Assembly: GCA_023383735.1 (NCBI GenBank)
Contig: JAHDYN010000087.1
Span: 496 to 7,019 of the forward strand
Reading direction: 5' to 3'
Source: Gammaproteobacteria bacterium
Lineage (GTDB): Bacteria > Pseudomonadota > Gammaproteobacteria > Steroidobacterales > GCA-2729495
DNA: 6,524 nt
Under the pieces are notes generated by a model that was not told the origin of the DNA, ran no database searches, and was given only the letters and a program-made list of their open reading frames with translations. Shown here one piece after another: positions 1 to 5,393 of the stretch; positions within the stretch are counted from its first letter, which is position 1; each line of letters opens with the position of its first letter. The translations under genes were made by a program, and so were the position numbers.

Positions 1-428
1 AAGAACCCGTCGCAGGTTGCACAGGCCGATACGCCCTTGCCGCGAAACTGCTGCTCTGAAGGCAGGCCCAGATAACGTGCCGATGCCCCCGTCGCAATGA
101 TCAGCGCGTCGCAGCTCCAGTTCTGCGAGCCGCCCTGCAGGACGAAAGGCCGCGAGCCGAGTTCGACTGCCACGATCTGGTCGTTGGCCATCTCCACATC
201 GAGCCTTGCGGCATGCCCGCGCAACTGCTCCATCAACTCGGGCCCCTGCAGGCCTTCGCGACCGCCGGGCCAGTTGTCGACTTCAGTCGTGGTCATCAGC
301 TGGCCGCCCTGTTCGAGGCCGGTGATGAGCAGGGGCTTGAGGTTCGCGCGCGCCGCATAAACGGCTGCACTGTATCCGGCTGGTCCGGAACCGAGGATCA
401 CCAGCCTGGCGTGTCTTGTGTTTGTCAT
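1..428 (-). CDS. trxB: Thioredoxin reductase (NADPH), N-terminal part, runs off left edge
   Basis: Flavoprotein that uses NADPH to reduce oxidised thioredoxin in the cytoplasm. It supplies electrons to ribonucleotide reductase, peroxide defence and protein disulfide reduction. The reverse strand reads 142 codons from an ATG at 428-426. Residues 8-18 (RLVILGSGPAG) are the FAD-binding GxGxxG fold, followed by YSAAVYAARANL. GGQLMTTTEVDNWPG (about 41-55) is a typical TrxB block, and IIATGA (110-115) is the conserved ATG-type motif. The redox centre CATCDG has Cys136 and Cys139, nearly the same positions as in the E. coli enzyme. The family is about 320 residues, so more than half, including the NADPH domain, lies outside the window. 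The start is well fixed because an in-frame TAA lies 9 bases upstream on the minus strand (438-440). No Shine-Dalgarno sequence precedes the ATG. The gene is divergent from ftsK, with no lrp gene between them as there is in E. coli. Confidence 0.97.
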   Translation of the reverse strand, partial: MTNTRHARLVILGSGPAGYSAAVYAARANLKPLLITGLEQGGQLMTTTEVDNWPGGREGLQGPELMEQLRGHAARLDVEMANDQIVAVELGSRPFVLQGGSQNWSCDALIIATGASARYLGLPSEQQFRGKGVSACATCDGF

Positions 429-429
429 G

Positions 430-473
430 GCGGCAGTTTAGGCGAAGGCGTGCGGTTGCGGCAAAACTGCCGC
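430..473. repeat. 10-bp inverted repeat with a nested hairpin in the trxB-ftsK intergenic region
   Basis: GCGGCAGTTT at 430-439 is the exact reverse complement of AAACTGCCGC at 464-473, with 24 bases between the arms. The right arm is also half of a perfect short palindrome, GCGGCA-AAAC-TGCCGC (458-473). The left arm overlaps the putative trxB -10 element and the right arm overlaps its -35 element. This could be an operator for a dimeric regulator, or simply two copies of a promoter-like motif facing each other. There is no U-tract, so it is not a standard terminator. Confidence 0.5.
435..464 (-). promoter_or_regulatory. Candidate sigma-70 promoter for trxB, possibly giving a leaderless mRNA
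   Basis: On the minus strand, TTGCCG (464-459, four of six matches to TTGACA) is followed after 18 bases by TAAACT (440-435, four of six matches to TATAAT). Six bases separate the end of TAAACT from the trxB ATG, so a normal -10 to start spacing would put transcription initiation on or next to the A of the start codon. The lack of a Shine-Dalgarno sequence fits a leaderless message. The hexamers are only moderate matches, so this is an inference from position and motif, not proof. Confidence 0.45.
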
Positions 474-488
474 TACCTGCCTTGCGGC

Positions 489-516
489 TTGCGCCGGACC
501 GGTGTGCTGCTATGAT
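489..516 (+). promoter_or_regulatory. Extended -10 promoter for ftsK (and probably the lolA-vanZ-rarA operon)
   Basis: TATGAT at 511-516 matches five of six bases of the sigma-70 -10 consensus. It is preceded by TGC at 508-510, which makes a TGnTATGAT extended -10 element. A weak -35 (TTGCGC, 489-494) lies 16 bases upstream, which is usual for extended -10 promoters. Transcription would begin near 523, giving an ftsK leader of about 56 bases. This is the best promoter match I see in the window. Confidence 0.65.
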
Positions 517-522
517 CCAAGC

Positions 523-551
523 GCCAACTGCTTGACGGGCAGGCCGTTGGC
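523..551 (+). other. Potential stem-loop at the 5' end of the ftsK leader
   Basis: GCCAAC (523-528) and GTTGGC (546-551) are perfect reverse complements. After one mismatch the inner bases 530-533 can pair with 541-544 (one G-U pair), leaving a small loop around 534-540. The stem would begin almost exactly at the transcription start predicted from the TATGAT element. A 5'-terminal stem of this kind can shield an mRNA from 5'-end-dependent decay, but no such role is shown here. The pairing could be accidental in GC-rich DNA. Confidence 0.3.
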
Positions 552-578
552 TGTTGTTGCATCAAGTCGGGTTAAACG

Positions 579-2906
579 GTGGGATCGGGCGCGTCCAGAG
601 CAATCGGACTCGAGAACCGCGGCGTTTCTGCGCCGCTCACGCGCGTTGTGCGCGAGGCTGCGCTGTGGGTGCTTGGCGCCATCGCACTGATCATGCTGGT
701 GGCCCTGCTCAGCTACAGCCGCCAGGATCCCGGCTTCAGTCATACAGGTGACGGCGCACCGCTGCGGAACCAGATCGGGGCGATCGGCGCCTGGTTTGCC
801 GATGTGGCATACAGCCTCTTCGGTGCGCCGGCCGTGCTGTTCCCGGCCATGGTGATGCTGGCCGGCTGGATCATTTTCAATGCGCGCACCAGCCCGGAGC
901 CCATCGATCGCACCCTGTTGATGACCCGGACAGGTGGTTTCCTGCTCACCCTGGCCAGCAGCTGCGCGCTCGCCACGCTGCACTTTGGCGGCGGCGATTT
1001 GCCTGCCAGCGCCGGCGGGGGCTTTGGCGAATGGCTGGGTCGCGGACTCTCGGCGGGTCTCGGTCCGCTGGGTGCCACGCTGCTCCTGCTGGCAGTCTGG
1101 CTGGCGGCGATTTCCCTGTTTACCGGCCTTTCCTGGCTCGCCGTGATGGACCGGACCGGCAAGATCGTGCTCGATGGCCTCGATCGCGGCCGCCAGTTCG
1201 TCGCCGACTTCCGCAGCCGGAGCGAAAACCAGCGCGCACAGGAGGAACGCCAGGAGACCGTACGCAAGGAGCGCCGGAAGGTGGAAAAGAAGATTCCGCC
1301 GCGCATCGAGCCGGTCATCACGCCCCCGGTACCGAGCGTCCGCGCCCAGAAAGAGCGTCAGGTGCCGCTGTTCGATGCCACGACGGCGCCGGGTGAGCTG
1401 CCACCGCTGTCGATGCTCGATGCGCCGCCCCAGCAGCCGCCGGGCTATTCAAAGGAATCTCTCGAGGCGATGTCGCGGCTCGTCGAACTCAAGCTAAAGG
1501 ACTTCGGCGTGGAGGTCGAGGTCGTCGCGGTTCAGCCCGGCCCGATCGTGACCCGCTTCGAGCTGGCTCCGGCGCCGGGGGTGAAGGTCAGCCAGATCAG
1601 CAACCTCTCCAAGGACCTGGCGCGCTCGCTGTCGGCGATCAGCGTCCGGGTCGTCGAGGTCATCCCGGGCAAGCCGACGGTTGGCCTCGAGATTCCGAAC
1701 GAGACCCGCGAGATCGTCACGCTCGGCGAGATCCTGCGCTCGCAGGCCTATGAGGAGATGAATTCCCCGCTGACGCTGGCACTCGGCAAGGACATCGGCG
1801 GCAAGTCGGTGGTGGCCGACCTGCAGCGCATGCCGCACCTGATGATTGCCGGCACCACCGGGTCCGGCAAGTCGGTCGGCATCAATGCGATGGTGCTGAG
1901 CCTGCTCTACAAGGCGCGTCCGCAGGACGTGCGCATGATCATGATCGATCCGAAGATGCTCGAGCTCTCCGTGTACGAGGGCATCCCGCACCTGCTGGCA
2001 CCGGTCGTGACCGACATGAAGGAAGCGGCCAATGCACTGCGCTGGTGTGTGGCCGAGATGGAACGTCGCTATCGGCTGATGGCCGCGCTGGGGGTGCGTA
2101 ATCTTTCCGGCTTCAACCGCAAGGTGACCCAGGCGGCTGACAAGGGCGAGCCGATTCCGGATCCGCTGGTCGGTACCGAATTTGCACCGAAACCGCTGAT
2201 GGATGGTTCCGTGCCGGTTCTCACCACCCTGCCGCAGATCGTGGTCATCATCGATGAGCTGGCCGACATGATGATGGTGGTCGGCAAGAAGGTCGAAGAG
2301 CTGATCACGCGCCTGGCCCAGAAGGCGAGGGCTTCCGGCATGCACATGATCATCGCCACGCAGCGGCCTTCGGTGGATGTCATCACCGGGCTCATCAAGG
2401 CAAATATTCCGACCCGCATCGCCTTCCAGGTTTCGGCCAAGGTCGATTCGCGCACGATCCTCGATCAGAGTGGTGCCGAGTGCCTGCTGGGCCACGGTGA
2501 CATGCTGTTCCTGCCGCCGGGCACCGGCATGCCGCTGCGTGTACATGGCGCCTTCGTGTCCGACCAGGAGGTGCACCGGGTGGTGGGTGCACTGAAGGGC
2601 GCCGGCGCACCGGTTTACATCGACGAGATCACGGATGGCCCGGCGCTGGCCATCCCGGGCATTTCCGGTGAAACGGCTGCCACCACGGATGCGGACGGTG
2701 AAGCCGACGCGCTCTACGATCAGGCCGTGCGGATCGTTGCCGAAACGCGGCGCGCATCCGTCTCCGGCATACAGAGGCGCCTCAAGATCGGATACAACAG
2801 GGCAGCGCGGCTGGTCGAAAGCATGGAGGCAGCCGGCCTCGTCGGCCCCCTGCAGTCAAACGGGTTTCGGGAAGTTCTCGCGCCACCGCCGGCTGACGAA
2901 GACTGA
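579..2906 (+). CDS. ftsK: DNA translocase FtsK
   Basis: Membrane-anchored hexameric ATPase at the division septum. It pumps chromosomal DNA towards the terminus and activates XerCD recombination at dif. The 775 residues show the FtsK order: about four membrane segments (roughly 27-47, 71-99, 117-135, 163-188), then a charged linker rich in Arg/Lys/Glu (about 200-260). The alpha/beta motor follows, with Walker A GTTGSGKS (425-432) and Walker B IVVIIDEL (554-561, Asp559-Glu560), plus IIATQRPSVD (591-600). The C-terminal winged-helix gamma domain (about 707-770) contains KIGYNRAARL and REVLAPPP, the region that reads polar KOPS sequences and contacts XerD in E. coli. It is far shorter than E. 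coli FtsK (1329 residues) because the linker is short, as in many other proteobacteria. The start is GTG; an in-frame TAA at 573-575 excludes anything further upstream. The next in-frame GTG (648) would trim the region just before the first membrane segment. No strong ribosome binding site is visible. Confidence 0.98.
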   Translation: MGSGASRAIGLENRGVSAPLTRVVREAALWVLGAIALIMLVALLSYSRQDPGFSHTGDGAPLRNQIGAIGAWFADVAYSLFGAPAVLFPAMVMLAGWIIFNARTSPEPIDRTLLMTRTGGFLLTLASSCALATLHFGGGDLPASAGGGFGEWLGRGLSAGLGPLGATLLLLAVWLAAISLFTGLSWLAVMDRTGKIVLDGLDRGRQFVADFRSRSENQRAQEERQETVRKERRKVEKKIPPRIEPVITPPVPSVRAQKERQVPLFDATTAPGELPPLSMLDAPPQQPPGYSKESLEAMSRLVELKLKDFGVEVEVVAVQPGPIVTRFELAPAPGVKVSQISNLSKDLARSLSAISVRVVEVIPGKPTVGLEIPNETREIVTLGEILRSQAYEEMNSPLTLALGKDIGGKSVVADLQRMPHLMIAGTTGSGKSVGINAMVLSLLYKARPQDVRMIMIDPKMLELSVYEGIPHLLAPVVTDMKEAANALRWCVAEMERRYRLMAALGVRNLSGFNRKVTQAADKGEPIPDPLVGTEFAPKPLMDGSVPVLTTLPQIVVIIDELADMMMVVGKKVEELITRLAQKARASGMHMIIATQRPSVDVITGLIKANIPTRIAFQVSAKVDSRTILDQSGAECLLGHGDMLFLPPGTGMPLRVHGAFVSDQEVHRVVGALKGAGAPVYIDEITDGPALAIPGISGETAATTDADGEADALYDQAVRIVAETRRASVSGIQRRLKIGYNRAARLVESMEAAGLVGPLQSNGFREVLAPPPADED

Positions 2907-2920
2907 CAGGCCTGCTGTTC

Positions 2921-3559
2921 ATGATCCGGCCCATTCTCCTGCTGTGCAGTGCGCTCGCCTGCGGTGTCGGTAATGCAGCAACCGGCGTCGGTGACGCGGG
3001 GCTGCAGCGTCTGCATGATTTCCTGACCGGCGTCACGACCCTGCGTGCCGATTTCCGGCAGCGTGTCGTCGATTCCCGCCAGCAGATCGTCGAGGATTCC
3101 GCGGGCCGGGTGCTCATGCGGCGGCCGGGACAGTTTCGCTGGGATTATCAACAGCCCTATGCACGCGTGATCGTGGCTGACGGCAATAAACTCTGGCTTT
3201 ACGAGGCGGATCTGGAGCAGGTGATCATCCGGCAGCTGGAAGCGGGCATTGGCGACACGCCGGCAGCGCTGCTGACCGGCAGGCAGGATGTGCTGGAGCG
3301 TTTCACGATCAGCAAGTCATGGCAGGCAGATGGCCTTCAGTGGGTCGCACTGGCGCCCAAAGCGGTGGATGCAGATTTCTCCGCCGTGCGCCTTGGCTTT
3401 GACGGTCCGAAACTCGTGAATCTCGAACTCGATGACCGCCTGGGCCAGCGGACGCAGCTCGAGTTCTCCCGCATGGAAATCAATCCGCGGCTGGATGAGG
3501 CAAGCTTTCGCTTTGACATCCCGCCTGGCGCGGACGTCATAGACGACAGCGCGCCGTGA
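2921..3559 (+). CDS. lolA: Outer-membrane lipoprotein carrier protein LolA
   Basis: Periplasmic chaperone that takes lipoproteins released by the LolCDE transporter and hands them to LolB at the outer membrane. The 212-residue product has a short signal peptide (about residues 1-19, hydrophobic ILLLCSALACGV, likely cut after GNA). The mature part carries LolA hallmarks: LRADFRQRV (41-49) and GRVLMRRPGQFRWDYQQPY (62-80). These are followed by ADGNKLWLYEADLEQV (86-101). The hydrophobic, aromatic-rich strands fit the half-barrel that cups the lipid. Length is close to the usual figure of about 200. It starts 14 bp after the ftsK stop, with only a weak CAGG (2907-2910) 10 bases before the ATG, so it is probably co-transcribed with ftsK. 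Its TGA overlaps the GTG of the next gene, which suggests translational coupling. Confidence 0.95.
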   Translation: MIRPILLLCSALACGVGNAATGVGDAGLQRLHDFLTGVTTLRADFRQRVVDSRQQIVEDSAGRVLMRRPGQFRWDYQQPYARVIVADGNKLWLYEADLEQVIIRQLEAGIGDTPAALLTGRQDVLERFTISKSWQADGLQWVALAPKAVDADFSAVRLGFDGPKLVNLELDDRLGQRTQLEFSRMEINPRLDEASFRFDIPPGADVIDDSAP

Positions 3560-3966
3560 CCACCGTTCTGCTGCCACTGCGCCATGCGCACGTCTGGGCG
3601 ACGCTGGGCGGTGTTCTGCTGGCCGTCATCCTGATACTTGCGCTGGTTCCCGAGCCCGGCCGGCTGCCGATCAGTTACAACGACAAATTTGCCCACGCGT
3701 TCGCCTTCATGGTCCTGATGGTGTGGTTTTCCGGTGTGGTCGAGATGCGCCGCCTGCCGATGCTGGCGATCTGCCTCGCGGCCTACGGCGTGCTGATCGA
3801 GATGCTGCAGAGCCTGACGGTTACGCGTCACCCCGAGCTGCTGGACCTGGGCGCCGACTTTGTCGGCATTCTGCTAGGCTGGATTCTTTCCATCGCTGGT
3901 CTGCGCCGCTGGTGCGTATGGTTGGAGTCAGGCCTTAGATCATGGCGGGCAACCGAAAAGCGCTGA
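3556..3966 (+). CDS. VanZ-like family small integral membrane protein
   Basis: A 136-residue, strongly hydrophobic protein with about four membrane segments (roughly 15-31, 46-62, 67-85, 101-117) and a basic C-terminal tail (LRSWRATEKR). It shows the VanZ-like pattern: a polar loop YNDKFAHAFAF (41-51), then IEMLQSLTVTRHPELLDLGAD (about 81-101, with Glu82, Gln85, Arg91 and Asp97/Asp101), then a Gly-rich last helix. VanZ itself is linked to teicoplanin resistance in Gram-positive vancomycin-resistance clusters. The role of the short stand-alone proteins in Gram-negative bacteria is not established, so I give no function. The GTG start overlaps the lolA stop (GTGA, 4 bp), and the last 25 bp overlap the start of rarA, so it is embedded in the operon. 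No clear ribosome binding site is visible; re-initiation after lolA is likely. Family assignment rests on topology and the D-K-x-x-H and E-x-x-Q...R...D motifs. Confidence 0.82.
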   Translation: MTTVLLPLRHAHVWATLGGVLLAVILILALVPEPGRLPISYNDKFAHAFAFMVLMVWFSGVVEMRRLPMLAICLAAYGVLIEMLQSLTVTRHPELLDLGADFVGILLGWILSIAGLRRWCVWLESGLRSWRATEKR

Positions 3967-5324
3967 GCGAGCCTGCGCGCGCCGATGCAGCGGCCTGGAG
4001 ACCCCTGGCTGACCGGATGCGACCCCGGAAGCTGGCCGAGGTCGCCGGACAGTCGCAGTTGCTGGCCACGGGCAAACCGCTGGCGCACCTGCTGGCCGCC
4101 GGGCCAGCCGATTTCCGGAAGGCACTGCACTCGCTCATTCTCTGGGGCCCTCCGGGCACCGGCAAGACGACGCTGGCACGCCTGATCGCCACAGCCGGTG
4201 GCGCGCGCTTCGTGGCCCTCTCGGCCGTCATGGCGGGTGTCAAGGACGTGCGTGAGGCGGTAGCCTTCGCACAGTCGGACCGGAGCCAACCCACCGTGCT
4301 GTTCCTCGATGAGGTGCATCGCTTCAACAAGGCGCAGCAGGATGCCTTTCTCCCCTATGTCGAAGACGGGACGCTGATCTTCATCGGCGCGACGACCGAG
4401 AATCCGTCCTTTGCGCTCAACAACGCGTTGCTGTCGCGGGCGCGGGTCTGTGTGCTGGAGCCGCTGGCCGATGCCGAGCTGCTCGCCATCCTGCGCAACG
4501 CACTCGAGGACGCCGAGCGCGGGCTGGGCGCGACCGGCCTGGCCGCGAATGATGCGGAGCTGCTGCGCATTGCGCAGGCCGCCGACGGGGATGCGCGCCG
4601 CGCGCTCAATCTGCTGGAGCTGGCTGCCGATCTCGCTGTCGCCCAGGCCGAAGCCGACGGGCCCGTGACGCTGGGCCCGGATATCCTCGCCGCCGTGCTG
4701 GCCGGCAGCTGGCGTCGCTTTGACCGTCAGGGCGATGTGTTTTACGAGCAGATCTCGGCGCTGCACAAGTCGGTGCGTGGTTCGGATCCCGATGCCTCGC
4801 TGTACTGGCTGGCGCGCATGCTCGATGGGGGTTGCGATCCCGCCTATGTGGCCCGCCGGATCGTGCGCATGGCCAGCGAAGACATCGGCAACGCCGATCC
4901 GCGTGGTCTCGCGCTGGCGCTTGAGGCCTGGCAGGCCTATGAACGCCTCGGCAGCCCCGAGGGCGAGCTGGCGCTGGCCCAGGCGGTGGTCTTTCTGGCC
5001 TGTGCGGCCAAGAGCAATGCGGTGTACACCGCGTGGCAGGCGGCGAGAGACGATGTCCGTACGCATGGCAGCCTCGAGGTGCCGCCGGAGCTGCGCAATG
5101 CACCGACCGCGCTGATGCGCGAGCTTGGTCATGGCAAGGGCTATCGTTATGCACACGACGAGCCCGACGGCTTTGCTGCCGGTGCCGGCTATTTCCCCGA
5201 GGCACTGGGCCAGCGCCGCTACTACGAGCCGGTCGATCGCGGCCTCGAGATCAGGATTGCCGAGAAACTTGCGGACTTCAGGGCGCGCAATCGGGCTGCC
5301 GGCAAGTTCCCCGCGAAGTCCTGA
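3942..5324 (+). CDS. rarA: Replication-associated recombination protein A (RarA/MgsA), AAA+ ATPase
   Basis: Clamp-loader-like AAA+ ATPase of the RarA/Mgs1/WRNIP1 family that acts at stalled replication forks and single-strand gaps. The 460 residues align along their whole length with E. coli RarA as I recall it. Near the N-terminus is PLADRMRPRKLAEVAGQ (21-37). Walker A is GPPGTGKT (69-76) and Walker B is VLFLDEVHRFNK (119-130, Asp123-Glu124). Sensor 1 is IGATTENPSF (148-157), the arginine finger lies in LLSRAR (163-168), and the sensor 2 region is GDARRALN (216-223). The C-terminal tetramerisation half follows, with ISALHKSVRGSDPDASLYW (271-289), ASEDIGNADPR (311-321), LRNAPT (384-389) and YRYAHDE (401-407). 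No key residue is missing. The ATG lies inside the end of the VanZ-like gene; possible ribosome binding bases are GGAG (3924-3927) or CAGG (3929-3932). It is therefore expected to depend on the upstream operon promoter. Confidence 0.97.
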   Translation: MAGNRKALSEPARADAAAWRPLADRMRPRKLAEVAGQSQLLATGKPLAHLLAAGPADFRKALHSLILWGPPGTGKTTLARLIATAGGARFVALSAVMAGVKDVREAVAFAQSDRSQPTVLFLDEVHRFNKAQQDAFLPYVEDGTLIFIGATTENPSFALNNALLSRARVCVLEPLADAELLAILRNALEDAERGLGATGLAANDAELLRIAQAADGDARRALNLLELAADLAVAQAEADGPVTLGPDILAAVLAGSWRRFDRQGDVFYEQISALHKSVRGSDPDASLYWLARMLDGGCDPAYVARRIVRMASEDIGNADPRGLALALEAWQAYERLGSPEGELALAQAVVFLACAAKSNAVYTAWQAARDDVRTHGSLEVPPELRNAPTALMRELGHGKGYRYAHDEPDGFAAGAGYFPEALGQRRYYEPVDRGLEIRIAEKLADFRARNRAAGKFPAKS

Positions 5325-5350
5325 GGCCGGCCTTGCGGGCGGGATCGCGG

Positions 5351-5358
5351 TGTAAACT
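5351..5358 (+). promoter_or_regulatory. Candidate -10 element for serS
   Basis: TGTAAACT in the 69-bp gap between rarA and serS contains TAAACT (5353-5358), the same hexamer used in the proposed trxB promoter and followed by the same bases, GCCGC. Initiation would fall near 5365, giving a leader of about 29 bases. I see no good -35: CCTTGC (5331-5336) is at a 16-base spacing and TTGCGG (5333-5338) is too close at 14. Support is therefore modest, and serS could also be read through from the upstream operon, because no terminator is visible after rarA. Confidence 0.4.
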
Positions 5359-5393
5359 GCCGCACTTCCAGACGGCAAAACCGGATCACCCTC

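Noticed and set aside
97..515. Overlapping plus-strand open frames opposite trxB
   Set aside because: The reverse strand encodes unmistakable thioredoxin reductase with its CATC active site; these frames show no motifs and cross the trxB promoter region.
537..544. GGGCAGGC, one mismatch from the KOPS pattern GGGNAGGG, near ftsK
   Set aside because: A single mismatched copy is expected by chance at this GC content; KOPS needs genome-wide strand bias to be meaningful.
648..650. Alternative GTG start for ftsK
   Set aside because: It would remove the polar N-terminal stretch just before the first membrane segment and has no better ribosome binding site than GTG 579.
695..702. GCTGGTGG, identical to the E. 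coli Chi octamer
   Set aside because: Chi recognition is lineage-specific, and this octamer encodes Leu-Val codons in a membrane helix of FtsK; a single copy carries no weight.
1494..2576. 360-codon open frame on the minus strand within ftsK
   Set aside because: Antisense shadow of the FtsK motor domain. The product is rich in Asp, His, Arg and Leu with no family features.
5324..5333. Palindrome AGGCCGGCCT at the rarA stop as a terminator
   Set aside because: It has no loop and no following U-run. It cannot form a standard intrinsic terminator and is likely chance in GC-rich DNA.
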